Source: Flammeovirga sp. EKP202
Lineage (GTDB): Bacteria > Bacteroidota > Bacteroidia > Cytophagales > Flammeovirgaceae
Reading direction: 5' to 3'
Assembly (NCBI RefSeq): GCF_014534745.1
Contig: NZ_JACVVP010000031.1
Span: 26,495-90,494, forward strand
Length of the DNA: 64,000 nt
The notes under the pieces are model-generated. The model saw only the letters and a program-made list of their open reading frames with translations. It did no database searches and was not told the DNA's origin. Of this stretch, positions 26,858 to 37,200 are shown piece by piece (positions within the stretch are counted from its first letter, which is position 1; each line of letters starts with the position of its first letter). The translations under genes were made by a program, and so were the position numbers.

Positions 26858-28866
26858 CGGATATTGAATAAACCCTCAATTTGAGCGGTATCCATTAATA
26901 CAACTGTTTTCTTTCCGTCAGGAGTGTAGTTTGGTGACTCGCAAGAGAAAAGTTGTTCAATCATAGATTTCATCTCTTGTAATTCTAATACCTGACCACT
27001 CTTGATACAAGCTCTTTTTGCTAATGCTCTCGCAATGTTTTCATTAGCAGAAAGACGCAATTCTTGATTGTGTTTTACTTGCTCAAGTAGTTCTTCTAGG
27101 ATTTCTTGTTCATCACCGCCTTGTATAATGGCCGGAATGCCTTTGATTAGAATCTCATTATTTTCTTCCATTGAAAAACCAAAACCTAAAGCAGTAATTT
27201 CAGGAGAAAATTCAGTAAATAATACAAAGTCAGAAGGATTCAACGCTACTTTTTTAGGGAAAAGCAACTGTTGTGATACACCTGAAGAATTATCAATTTG
27301 TAAAAGGAATTTCTCATACAAAATACGCTCATGTGCTGCTTCTTGATTCATGAGCATAACACCTGATTTAACCTGATACATGATAAACTTCTGATGTAAT
27401 TGCGTAGGAATTACATTGTCAGAAGGAAAACCTACATTATCAGAAAGCTTTTCAACAGACTGATCTATATCATTGGCCCTTGAGCTGTATGTGATCGGTT
27501 CATCAGGAGTTTCAGAGGTCGAGAAATTGTTAGAAGAAATTTGTTCTTCATCAGGGTTCCAAGGAGTGAAATCAGGCATATCTCCCGCTTCTTTATCACT
27601 CCAAGAATTCAATCGAGAAGAAACTTTTACAAAATCTTCTCCATTACTTCCCTGATCAAAAGGAACATTGACCACAAAATCATCTAATGGAGTAGAAGTA
27701 CTACCAATATTATCGGAGAAAGTAGTTGAATTACTTTCCGATGGGGGAGGTAAGTCTGGAAGATTAGAAGAAATTTCAATACTATCTATACTTGGAGGAG
27801 TAGAAGATAGCATTGGTCCTTTTTCTTCGTCTTTTGCAAAGTTGACGTCAATACCAAAGTCAATTGAAGGCGCAACGCCATAGCTAGCCAATGCTTGTTT
27901 TACAGCAGCACTAACAATTGCATAAGTTGTTCTTTCGTCTGCAAATTTCACCTCTGTTTTTGTAGGGTGAACATTCACGTCGACATTGGCAGGATCCAAT
28001 TCAATAAACAAAAGGTAGAAAGGAAAATGATTTTCAGGAAGAATAGTATCATAAGCAGTCATGATTGCATGGTTTAATGCCGAATGCTTAATGTATCTTC
28101 CATTGACAAAGAAAAACTGTTCACCACGTGTTTTCTTGGCATTTTCAGGCTTCCCGATATAACCTTTTACTTTGATTACTCCCAAATCCTCTTGACAAGG
28201 ATAAAGTTGTTCTTGATAAGATTTGCCGAACATGGAAACAATACGCTTTGCAATATTTCCAGCTCTGAGGTTATAAATTTCTTTATCTTCAGAAATCATA
28301 GTCATTGAGATTTCAGGGTGAGCCAATGCCACTCTTTGGAATTCATCAATGATATGTTTTAATTCAACAGGATTCGATTTTAAGAATTTTCTTCTTGCAG
28401 GAACATTGAAGAAAAGGTTTTTTACAGAAAATGCAGTTCCTTTAGGAGTACTGATTGGTTCTTGATTTTTTACCTCTGAACCTTCTATTTCTAATAAAAT
28501 ACCTAACTCATCCTCTTCTCTTCTAGTTTTGACAGCCACTTGAGCTACTGCAGCGATAGAAGCGAGTGCTTCACCTCTAAAACCAAATGTATTGATATTG
28601 AAGAGGTCTTCAGAAGATCCAATTTTAGAAGTAGCATGACGTTCAAAACTCATACGTACATCAGTTTCAGACATACCGCATCCATTATCAATCACTTGAA
28701 TTAATGTTTTACCAGCATCCTTCACTTTTAGTACGATTGATCTACTACCAGCATCGATGGCATTTTCCACCAATTCTTTCACCACTGAAGCGGGGCGTTG
28801 CACCACTTCTCCAGCTGCAATTTGATTGGCTAATGACTCAGGTAATAATCGTATGACGTCTTGCAT
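26854..28866 (-). CDS. mutL: DNA mismatch repair protein MutL
   Basis: A 670-residue GHKL ATPase that couples MutS mismatch recognition to downstream repair. The N-terminal ATPase has ELVENAIDAGS (about 30-40), DNGCGM (about 60-65), FRGEALASIAAV (about 96-107) and the MutL signature GTAFSVKNLFFNVPARRKFLKS. A Ser/Pro/Asp-rich linker (about 340-480) follows. In the C-terminal dimerisation domain the endonuclease motif DQHA-x2-E-x4-E appears as NQEAAHERILYE (about residue 510), and the later CPHGRP motif as TPDGKKT, so the nicking site looks degenerate. The stop lies in a CTAG shared with the convergent phhB gene. Confidence 0.93.
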   Translation of the reverse strand: MQDVIRLLPESLANQIAAGEVVQRPASVVKELVENAIDAGSRSIVLKVKDAGKTLIQVIDNGCGMSETDVRMSFERHATSKIGSSEDLFNINTFGFRGEALASIAAVAQVAVKTRREEDELGILLEIEGSEVKNQEPISTPKGTAFSVKNLFFNVPARRKFLKSNPVELKHIIDEFQRVALAHPEISMTMISEDKEIYNLRAGNIAKRIVSMFGKSYQEQLYPCQEDLGVIKVKGYIGKPENAKKTRGEQFFFVNGRYIKHSALNHAIMTAYDTILPENHFPFYLLFIELDPANVDVNVHPTKTEVKFADERTTYAIVSAAVKQALASYGVAPSIDFGIDVNFAKDEEKGPMLSSTPPSIDSIEISSNLPDLPPPSESNSTTFSDNIGSTSTPLDDFVVNVPFDQGSNGEDFVKVSSRLNSWSDKEAGDMPDFTPWNPDEEQISSNNFSTSETPDEPITYSSRANDIDQSVEKLSDNVGFPSDNVIPTQLHQKFIMYQVKSGVMLMNQEAAHERILYEKFLLQIDNSSGVSQQLLFPKKVALNPSDFVLFTEFSPEITALGFGFSMEENNEILIKGIPAIIQGGDEQEILEELLEQVKHNQELRLSANENIARALAKRACIKSGQVLELQEMKSMIEQLFSCESPNYTPDGKKTVVLMDTAQIEGLFNIR

Positions 28867-28972
28867 ATTCTATCTTTGACTATATTTGATATAGTAAATT
28901 TTCAAAATTCTTGTTGAAAAAATTCAATAAAAAAGAATCTCATCAGAATTACAAAAATAACCTCTTTTTGTT

Positions 28973-29015
28973 TAAAAAAAATGCTTCTATTATCATTATT
29001 AGATAAAAGAAGCAT
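28973..29015 (-). terminator. Terminator of ettA
   Basis: A 14-bp stem (28981-28994 with 29002-29015, one mismatch, 7-base loop), followed on the minus strand by eight Ts. It begins 25 bases past the ettA stop at 29040. Confidence 0.87.
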
Positions 29016-29039
29016 CTTTTAGAAAAGTTTGTAAAAAAA

Positions 29040-30728
29040 CTATTTCATCAATTTTTTATATTTCAATCTTTTTGGCGTTGTATCACCTACTTCTTCTCTT
29101 CTCTTCGCTTCATACTCTGAGAAGTTACCTTCGAAGTAACGTACTTTTGAATCACCTTCAAATACCAATAAGTGAGTAGCTAAACGGTCAAGGAACCAAC
29201 GGTCGTGAGAAATAATTACGGCACAACCAGCAAAGTTCTCTAATGCTTCCTCTAACGAACGCATAGTGTTAACATCCAAGTCGTTGGTAGGTTCATCAAG
29301 TAACAATAAGTTAGAACCTTCTTTTAAGGTCATCGCTAACTGTACTCTGTTTCTCATACCACCCGAAAGATCACTGATTTTCTTCGATTGATCATTTCCT
29401 GCAAAGTTGAACTTACTCACATAAGCTCTAGAGTTGACTTGTTTACCACCAATTTCCATGAGTTCATTACCTCTTGAAATTGTTTCCCAAACTGTTTTAT
29501 TAGGATCCATCAATGCATGTTCTTGGTCTACATAACCAATTTGAACAGTATCACCTACTTCAAAAGTACCATTGTTCGCTTGAAGTTGACCCGTGATCAA
29601 TTTGAATAATGTAGTTTTACCTGCACCGTTTGGACCAACGATACCTACAATACCACCTTGAGGTAACGTGAAGTTTAAGTCTTCATAAAGTACTTTATCA
29701 TCAAAAGCCATAGAAACTCCTTTCGCTTCGATCACTTTACTACCCAATCTAGGTCCAGCAGGAATGTAAAGCTCTAACTGTTGTTCTTTTTCCTTTGCCT
29801 CCTCGTTTAAGAGATTTTCGTAAGACGATAAACGTGCTTTTTGTTTTGCATGTCTACCTTTAGGAGTCATACGTATCCAATCCAACTCACGCTCTAATGT
29901 CTTCTGACGTTTTGATTCTTGCTTTTCTTCCTTCGCTAAACGCTTTTGTTTCTGATCTAACCAAGAAGAGTAATTTCCTTTCCAAGGAATACCTTCACCA
30001 CGGTCCAACTCAAGAATCCACCCTGCCACATTATCCAAGAAATAACGGTCGTGGGTTACGGCAATGACAGTACCTTTATATTGTTGTAAATGTTGCTCTA
30101 ACCAGAATACTGACTCCGCATCCAAGTGGTTGGTAGGTTCGTCAAGTAATAGAACGTCAGGAGCTTGTAATAATAATCTACATAAAGCAACTCTACGTTT
30201 CTCACCACCAGAAAGTACACCTACTTTTTGATCTTCAGGAGGACAACGTAAAGCATCCATTGCTCTTTCTAATTTGCTGTCCAATTCCCAAGCATCAAGA
30301 TTATCTAATTTCTCTTGCACTTCTCCTTGACGCTCAATGAGTTTGTTCATTGCGTCAGGATCTTCAAGAATCTCAGGCTCAGCAAATTTTAAGTTGATTT
30401 CTTCAAATTCTTGAAGTAAATCTACCGTTTCTTTAGCTCCTTCTTGAACAACTTCTTTCACCGTTTTTTCAGGATCTAATTGTGGTTCTTGCTCTAAGTA
30501 ACCAATGCTATATCCTTGAGAAAAAACGACTTCACCACGATACTCTTTATCAACTCCTGCAATGATTCTTAAAAGAGAAGATTTACCTGATCCGTTTAGA
30601 CCTAAGACACCAATTTTGGCTCCATAGAAAAAGGATAAATAAATATTTTTAAGGACCTGTTTATTAGGAGGATATACTTTCGTTACACCCGCCATTGAGA
30701 AGATGACAGTTTCGTTATTGTTGCTCAT
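29040..30728 (-). CDS. ettA: Energy-dependent translational throttle protein EttA (ABC-F ATPase)
   Basis: A 562-residue ribosome-associated ABC-F protein that gates the first elongation step according to energy level. Two ABC domains are present: Walker A GLNGSGKS (about 43-50) and GPNGAGKT (about 362-369), signatures LSGGEKRRVALCRLL and LSGGMRNRVQLAMTL, Walker B LLLDEPTNHLD and LLLDEPTNDLD. Between them is the linker with the EttA-like basic block DWIRMTPKGRHAKQKARLSSYE (read here in two parts), diagnostic against Uup or YheS. Length matches E. coli EttA (555). Monocistronic with a leader of about 100 bases. Confidence 0.95.
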   Translation of the reverse strand: MSNNNETVIFSMAGVTKVYPPNKQVLKNIYLSFFYGAKIGVLGLNGSGKSSLLRIIAGVDKEYRGEVVFSQGYSIGYLEQEPQLDPEKTVKEVVQEGAKETVDLLQEFEEINLKFAEPEILEDPDAMNKLIERQGEVQEKLDNLDAWELDSKLERAMDALRCPPEDQKVGVLSGGEKRRVALCRLLLQAPDVLLLDEPTNHLDAESVFWLEQHLQQYKGTVIAVTHDRYFLDNVAGWILELDRGEGIPWKGNYSSWLDQKQKRLAKEEKQESKRQKTLERELDWIRMTPKGRHAKQKARLSSYENLLNEEAKEKEQQLELYIPAGPRLGSKVIEAKGVSMAFDDKVLYEDLNFTLPQGGIVGIVGPNGAGKTTLFKLITGQLQANNGTFEVGDTVQIGYVDQEHALMDPNKTVWETISRGNELMEIGGKQVNSRAYVSKFNFAGNDQSKKISDLSGGMRNRVQLAMTLKEGSNLLLLDEPTNDLDVNTMRSLEEALENFAGCAVIISHDRWFLDRLATHLLVFEGDSKVRYFEGNFSEYEAKRREEVGDTTPKRLKYKKLMK

Positions 30729-30838
30729 ATCTTTAAATTATTGAACTAAAAACTCTTATTTTCCGTAAATGTAGAAGAATACTTAAATTAATCACTAATA
30801 AAAGTGAGTATATCGTGGTAAAATTTGCAAATCAAAAT

Positions 30839-30846
30839 CAAAGGTA
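30839..30846 (-). promoter_or_regulatory. Promoter -7 element of ettA
   Basis: Minus-strand TACCTTTG matches TAnnTTTG exactly; transcription would begin near 30832, about 104 bases before the ATG. No good -33 element. The rest of the 479-base gap to the DUF349 gene is AT-rich and shows nothing else I can name. Confidence 0.4.
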
Positions 30847-31207
30847 GCAAATTGCATAATAATTAGAGAATGTGAGAAAAACACCATGTATATAATATAA
30901 AGTGGCACAATTCTTATAACTTATTTAAGTATATATCTCATTCGTAGTAAATATATAGTTTGACTAATAAAATAATTTAAAAAACGTATAGATAAAAATT
31001 ACAGTTAATTTAAAAAATTATCATAATTCGGTTTGTAAGAGACTATCAGAAACTATTGATCATTTCAATTCTTAAAGTTGATCAAATGCATTTTAATACT
31101 ACGTTAATGACTAAGTATTAATTGATATTATCTTCACCAATTTATTTTATTAATAATTTAATCAACAGCTTTTATTATCATTTAAAAGACCAAACAGGCG
31201 AATAGCG

Positions 31208-33019
31208 ATGTCAGATTCCCAAATTATCGAGCACAAGAACATTACAGAGTACGGCTATGTACAAGATGGTAAAGTATTTTTAAGAGGATATTACCATTTC
31301 CAAGACAGAGAAATTGGAGTCGTAAGAGAAAGTGAAGAAGAGAGTTTACAGTATTTTGTAGACCGTTTCACTATGGTAACAAACAAAGTTTTAGCAGTTA
31401 AAGAAGCAGTACATACCGCAGAAAATAAAGGATCATTCTTAATGAAGTTGATCCACATGCGTACTTACTTAGCTTCATTCAACGGATTAGGTGACTTTAC
31501 TGAACTTTACGAAATCATCAATGTATTAGAAGATGAAATCAATGAGTACATTTCTGTCAACCGAGCTAAAAACCTAGAAATCAAAACTGCTCTTCTCAAA
31601 GAAGCTGAACAGTGGAAAGATAGCACTGATTGGAAAGAAGCTTCCCTTCGTTTCAAAGAGATCAAAATGAACTGGATCAAGACAGGTTCTGCTATTAAAG
31701 AAGAAGAAGAAGAACTGTCTACGAAGTTCAACCAATATATGGATGACTTCTACCAAGCTAGAAGTGATTTCTATGAAAAGCAAAATGCTCTTCATGAAGA
31801 ATACATTGATCAATACGAAGCATTATTGATTAAAGTAAGAAGAATCAACCGTATGGGTGGTGGTGAAGATCACGCTCAAGAAGTAAAAGATTTACAGGCT
31901 CAATGGAGAGAAGTTGGTAACGTACCTAAGAAGAAAATGGGCTTCTTAGTACAAGACTTCAAACGTGAAACTGCTAAATTCTTCAGCTCAATCGGTGGTG
32001 GCGGATACCAAGATCGTGGTGGTTACCAACAACGCGGTGGCGGCGGATACCAACAACGCGGCGGTGGCGGATACCAGCAACGCGGCGGTGGCGGATACCA
32101 ACAACGCGGTGGTGGCGGATACCAACAACGCGGTGGTGGCGGATACCAACAACGCGGCGGTGGCGGATACCAGCAACGTGGTGGTGGCGGATACCAGCAA
32201 CGCGATAACGGTGGATACCAACAACGTGGTGGTGGTGGATACCAACAACGCGGTGGTGGCGGATACCAACAGCGTGATAACGGTGGTTACCAACAACGCG
32301 GTGGATACCAACAGCGTGATAATGGTGGTTACCAACAACGCGGTGGTGGCGGATACCAACAACGTGATAATGGTGGTTACCAACAACGCGGTGGATACCA
32401 ACAGCGTGATAACGGTGGTTATCAACAACGTGGTGGATACCAACAACGTGATAATGGTGGTTATCAACAACGTGATAACAACTATGGCGGAGGAAGTGAC
32501 AGACCAGCATATAGCACAAGAGATATGGGCGGGATGTCAAACAAAGCTCCACTAGAATCTAAAAAAGATTTACTAGAAACAGCAGAAAAGTACCTAAGCG
32601 ATGGCGCACCATTCAACATTGCTAACATTAAGCAATTACAAAATGGTTGGAAATCATTAGGTAAGGAGCCTTCTCAAGAGGATAAAGAAATGAACTTACG
32701 TTTCCGTATCGTTTGTAACGAAATCTTCGAGAGTCACTTCTTAGAGCGTACTGCTAAGAACGAGGAGCCAGACTTATATAGCTTATCTGATTTTGAGCAA
32801 TTAAAAATCAAATTAGATATTCTTAGAGAGTCTATCCGTAAAGACGAGCAAGAATTATTTGAATTCAATGCGAAGTATTCTTCGATTTTATCATCTCCAA
32901 ATGCGGAGCAAAACACTGAAAATTATGCTTTATACCAAGAGCGTAATAACTATGTGAACAAATTGAAGACAAAACAACGTATTCTTAAGAAATTAGAAGA
33001 TAAGTTGTTAGCAATGTAA
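31208..33019 (+). CDS. DUF349 domain protein with Gly-Gly-Tyr-Gln-Gln-Arg repeat insert
   Basis: A 603-residue protein without signal peptide, so probably cytoplasmic. Residues about 70-260 are helical, Trp-containing DUF349-type repeats (LLKEAEQWKDSTDWKEASLRFKEIKMNWIKTG, and LQAQWREVGNVPKKKM), and residues about 450-600 contain further DUF349-like helices (LQNGWKSLGKEPSQEDKEMNLRFR in two blocks). Between them, residues 263-422 are a disordered-looking tandem array of GGGGYQQR, DNGGYQQR and GGYQQR (I count 21 units). The array resembles RGG/prion-like RNA-binding segments of eukaryotic and cyanobacterial proteins. The DUF349 function is unknown. RNA binding or condensate formation is an inference from composition only. 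The gene is monocistronic with a strong terminator. Confidence 0.85.
   Translation: MSDSQIIEHKNITEYGYVQDGKVFLRGYYHFQDREIGVVRESEEESLQYFVDRFTMVTNKVLAVKEAVHTAENKGSFLMKLIHMRTYLASFNGLGDFTELYEIINVLEDEINEYISVNRAKNLEIKTALLKEAEQWKDSTDWKEASLRFKEIKMNWIKTGSAIKEEEEELSTKFNQYMDDFYQARSDFYEKQNALHEEYIDQYEALLIKVRRINRMGGGEDHAQEVKDLQAQWREVGNVPKKKMGFLVQDFKRETAKFFSSIGGGGYQDRGGYQQRGGGGYQQRGGGGYQQRGGGGYQQRGGGGYQQRGGGGYQQRGGGGYQQRGGGGYQQRDNGGYQQRGGGGYQQRGGGGYQQRDNGGYQQRGGYQQRDNGGYQQRGGGGYQQRDNGGYQQRGGYQQRDNGGYQQRGGYQQRDNGGYQQRDNNYGGGSDRPAYSTRDMGGMSNKAPLESKKDLLETAEKYLSDGAPFNIANIKQLQNGWKSLGKEPSQEDKEMNLRFRIVCNEIFESHFLERTAKNEEPDLYSLSDFEQLKIKLDILRESIRKDEQELFEFNAKYSSILSSPNAEQNTENYALYQERNNYVNKLKTKQRILKKLEDKLLAM
31994..32473 (+). 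repeat. Coding tandem repeat, 24/18-bp units
   Basis: About 480 bp of tandem units coding for (GG or DN)GGYQQR, in 24-bp units with some 18-bp units lacking the first two codons. The first half is nearly all GGGG units; the second half alternates DN and short units, suggesting later duplication of a compound 42-bp unit. Synonymous differences (ggt/ggc, caa/cag, cgc/cgt) show the units have diverged while the protein pattern is kept. G and C are enriched compared with the flanks. Length variation between strains by slippage is likely. Confidence 0.95.
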
Positions 33020-33043
33020 TTCAAAATAGAAATATTTATATTT

Positions 33044-33077
33044 AAGTGCCTTGAACGAAAGTTTAAGGCACTTTTTT
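33044..33077 (+). terminator. Terminator after DUF349 gene
   Basis: AAGTGCCTTGAAC / GTTTAAGGCACTT, a 13-bp stem with one G-U pair capped by a GAAA tetraloop, then six Ts. Confidence 0.9.
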
Positions 33078-33254
33078 ATAACAGATAATTTATTTAAAAA
33101 ACTGCTGATTAAACCTAAATTTCCTTTAATCTTAAGCCTAGCCTTACATCATTTTAATCATTAACAGTAAATACTCTTTAAATTTGTCACTTTATCAATG
33201 TGGCATGATATTTTTAATATGTCTGTTACAATATGAAATAATCCATCTATCATT

Positions 33255-34112
33255 ATGCAGAACAGAATATTTATATATATACTAACAGCTTTTTTATTCA
33301 TAGTAAGCAATGAGTCAAAAGCTCAAATGGCAGATACTTTGACAAACCCTCACTCTGTGATGGATATCCAGAATTATGAAGTGATGTGGAAGAAGTCATT
33401 GTGGTTCAGAGTTAATTTACAGACTAAAATTAATTATGGTTTCTTCTCTAAGAATAAAGAGTTGACAAAAATTATAATTGATGCTGTAAAGAATGATAGG
33501 ATTGTACCTTATACAAGTGATACTTTAGATACAAGGTTATCCAAAGAAGAGTTTTTATCTCGTTTGATTATTCCTCAGACTGTAGGAGAAACAATTGACG
33601 ATGATGATGAAGCGTGGGGTGATGTTGACGGTATGACTTTCAAAAATGATAGCGGTCAAAAGCCAGGTGAGGAGTATGCTCCAGAAAGATTATGGGCTAT
33701 TGAATTGAAAGTAGATAGAGTTTTTGATAAGAGAAGATCAAAAATGTATAACGATTTAGTAGCAATTAATTTAATTATTCCAGCTTCAGAAAACCCTAAG
33801 GGTATTGATATTGAATTAGGATCTTTTTCTTACAGAGAATTAAATGAATTAGTTTTCCATAAAAGAGATGAAAATGGAAAATTAGTAGAAGATCCAGAAG
33901 CAATTTGGTTTAATGCTGCTAATTCAGCTCAAAATAGAAATTTAGGAGATGCATTTGCATTAGAATTATATGATGGACGATTGATCAAATTCGAAAATCC
34001 ACAGAATAATTCAATCATTATGATGTATGGAAATAACAAAAAATCGCTTTACCAATCACAAGAGGCGGTTTATAAGTTAATGGAATACGAAGCCCTATTA
34101 TGGGAATATTAA
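33255..34112 (+). CDS. gldN: Gliding motility / type IX secretion protein GldN (PorN)
   Basis: A 285-residue exported protein (signal peptide FIYILTAFLFIVSNESKAQ, cut near residue 24). The body matches GldN/PorN: VMWKKSLWFRVNLQTKINYGFF (about 44-65, read in parts), LTKIIIDAVKNDRIVPYTSDTLDTRLSKEEFLSRL and, further on, ERLWAIELKVDRVFDK. GldN/PorN forms the periplasmic ring with the lipoprotein GldK/PorK in the type IX secretion system. It is normally the last gene of gldKLMN; here neither gldK, gldL nor gldM adjoins it, so this is either a dispersed or a second copy. TAAATTTG (33179-33186) is a possible -7 box. A strong terminator follows. Confidence 0.82.
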   Translation: MQNRIFIYILTAFLFIVSNESKAQMADTLTNPHSVMDIQNYEVMWKKSLWFRVNLQTKINYGFFSKNKELTKIIIDAVKNDRIVPYTSDTLDTRLSKEEFLSRLIIPQTVGETIDDDDEAWGDVDGMTFKNDSGQKPGEEYAPERLWAIELKVDRVFDKRRSKMYNDLVAINLIIPASENPKGIDIELGSFSYRELNELVFHKRDENGKLVEDPEAIWFNAANSAQNRNLGDAFALELYDGRLIKFENPQNNSIIMMYGNNKKSLYQSQEAVYKLMEYEALLWEY

Positions 34113-34133
34113 AACATTTATGTAATATATATT

Positions 34134-34162
34134 AAAGTCATATCCACGATATGACTTTTTTT
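34134..34162 (+). terminator. Terminator after gldN
   Basis: Perfect 11-bp stem AAAGTCATATC / GATATGACTTT with a 3-base loop and seven Ts. It covers base 34151, the upstream limit of the next open frame, and so supports a later start for that gene. Confidence 0.9.
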
Positions 34163-34267
34163 GTATCTTTAATAAATTCACAAAGACAACTTTCCATAAG
34201 AACATACTTTGAACTTTACTTAAGCTGTAACAGATTGTTCAAAGGCGTTCAAAACCATGTAAAAGAA

Positions 34268-37200
34268 ATGAAACAAAAACTACGAGCATGCCTATTACTG
34301 CTTTTATTTTTTAACTTATTAATTGGGTGTGATACTACCACTTCAGATGATGAAGAAACAAAGGTTATTTACAATAATTTTGATGGTGAAATTTCAACAT
34401 TTCAGAACCTTTCTGTTACACTCAGTAAAGAAATAAGAGAATCAAAAAATGATGAATGGCTGAATGAACAGTATTTTACAATTTCACCAGAAGTAAAAGG
34501 TAAGTTTAAATGGACTGCTAAAAATACTGTGATCTTTTCACCTGAAAATGGATTTAGCCCAAGTACAGACTATACGCTAAAACTATCAGAAAGTGTTTTT
34601 GCAAAAGAAGGAATTGTACTAGATAAAAGTCAACTCAATTATTCCTTTCATACACCTTATTTAAAAGCAAATTATGCAAGTATTGCATGGGCTTTAGGGA
34701 AGAATAATCAAGCAGAACCTCATCTAACTTTAAATTTTAACTATTCTGTAGATAGAGAAAAGGTAGCTCAAAAAATCATTATCAAAGATGGTGATAGAGT
34801 TTTAAAAAGTGAGTTAGTTTCAAAAGGAAAAGGAACCCAAGTAGTATTAGCTATTAAAGGTGAAGTCCCAGAGAAGGAAGTAGCAGTGAATATTATTATT
34901 CAAAAAGGAATTATGCTAAAGAGAGCCAAAGTGGCTTCTAAAGAGCAAAAGTTGAAATCGATTATTCCTAAGAAAGAGAAATTCGAGATTTCATCTGTAG
35001 TGGCAAAAATTCTTTCGGATCAGAATGTCATCGAAATCAAAGCCAATCAAGGTTTCTATAATGAGAAATTGAAATCCAAAATTTCAGTATCACCAAAAGT
35101 GGCTTTTGAAGTGGAAACCATAGAAAGTGGTGTACAATTAGTAGGTGATTTTAGAGCAGGACAATCTTATACTGTATCAATTTCTTCTGAAGTAAAAGGT
35201 GTATTTAGAACAAAATTAGGAACAAGGTATAAGAAGAAAGTAGTGTTTGGTGAAGTAGAGCCAAGCATTTCTTTTGCAGATAAGAAATCAATCTATATGT
35301 CCAATAAGAGTAGCAAGAAGATTGATTTAAATATTATCAGTGTTCCTGAAGTAGACATCAATATCTATAAGATTTATAAGAACAATCTTTATGCTTTCTT
35401 TAACGATAACAGTAACTATCAGGAAAGTGATTACTACTATTATGGCCCTCAATATTATAAATTGGGTGATGAGGTGTTTTCTCAAAAAAATGTAGCTGTT
35501 AATGATTTACCAACGAGTGGTAATTTTCAAACTTTCTCATTGGACTTTTTAGATGAAAACAGATTCAATGGGGTTTATGTCGTTGAGATACGTAGTTCAA
35601 AGAAGAGATATTTAGCTGCCAGAAAACTGATTAGTATTTCTGATATCGGTCTTTTAGTAAAACAAGGAAAAAACAGTGTTTTGGTTTATGCTAACTCAAT
35701 TGCGGATGCTTCACCAATTGAAAACACTAAGATCACTTTGGTCAGTAGAAATAATCAGGAATTGATCTCTGTCAATACAAATGCGAAAGGTGTAGCAGAG
35801 TTTAAAGACATAGAGAGTGCGACTAAAGGTTTTAATGTTAGAATGATTTATGCTGAAAAAGGTAATGATTTCAACTATCTAAATTATGATCAGACAAGAG
35901 TAGCAACTGAACGTTTTGATGTAGGTGGTATGCGTTTAAATAGTACAGGTTTGATGACCTACATCTACGGAGATCGTAATCTTTATAGACCAGGAGAGAC
36001 AATTTATTATAAGACTATTACAAGAGATAAAGATTGGAATCCAATCACTGATCAGCCTATTAAAATAAAAGTTTACCTACCTGATGGTAATTTATTAAAG
36101 TCAGAAAGAGGTACACTCAATGAAGAAGGTTCGTATGAATCTAAAGTGAAATTAATGGATGGGGGTGTAACAGGTTATTATACTATTGAAGTCAGCACTG
36201 CCAATGATATCATTTTATCTTCTAAGAGAATCAGTGTGGAAGACTTTATGCCAGATAGAATTAAGGTCACTACAAAGACGGATAAAGAACAAGTAGGAGT
36301 AGAGAGTAAGTTTGAAATCAATGCTACAGCCATGAACTTGTTTGGGACTCCTGCATCAGATAGAAGTTATGAAATTGATTTTTCATTAAATCGAAAAAAC
36401 ATTTATGTAAAAGAACTGTCAGAATATAATTTCAACCTGAAAGGAAATATTTCATTACGATATGAAGATCATTTAAGACAATCCAAAACAGATGCTGCAG
36501 GTAATTTCTCTGAGACCTTCTTAATTGAAGATATTTATAAAAACAGTGGTATTCTGGAAGGTAAATTATATACAACTGTATTTGATGAATCGGGAAGACC
36601 AGTAAGAAGACTAAATACAATTGAGATTCCTACTCAAGATTATTTCTTAGGGGTGAAGGATCAAGATTGGTACATTAAAACAAGGCAACAAACTAGATTA
36701 CCATTAGTAGCAGTTGATAAGAATAGAAAAATAAAGAGTGGTGTTAAAGCGGAAGTGGAATTGGTACGCTATGAGTGGCAATCTGTTATGGAGAGTACTT
36801 ATAATGGAAGATACCGCTATGTTTCTCGTAAAAAAGAAATTGCTTTAGAGAAAACATCAATTACTATTAATGGTAAAAATACAACGTATGATTTCTTACC
36901 GGAAGCCTCAGGGCAGTATGAAGTAAGAATACGTCTTCCAAAAGCAAAAACTTATATCTCTAAAAGGTATTATGCTTATGGCTGGGGGATGACATCAAGC
37001 AGTGCTTTCCAAGTAGATAAAGAGGGTAGAGTAACGATTGAAGCAGAAAACCCTACATATCAAGTTGGAGATAAAGCGAAGTTACTATTTAAAACTCCTT
37101 TTAAAGGAAAGCTATTAGTTACAGTAGAGCAAGATGATGTATTATCACATTATGAATTAGATACTGATGAGCAATCGGCTTCATTAGAATTACCAATTCA

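Noticed and set aside
31994..32473. Direct repeats considered as a CRISPR array
   Set aside because: Units are contiguous without unique spacers and are in frame within a protein gene.
31965..32555. Long open frames in other phases and on the minus strand across the GGYQQR repeat
   Set aside because: A tandem repeat with unit length divisible by three keeps every frame open if one unit lacks stops; the predicted Ala/Asn/Thr/Val or His/Arg-rich products are artefacts of the repeat.
34151..34267. N-terminal 39-codon extension of the alpha-2-macroglobulin gene
   Set aside because: It overlaps the gldN terminator and would bury the lipoprotein signal; the ATG at 34268 gives a clean lipobox.
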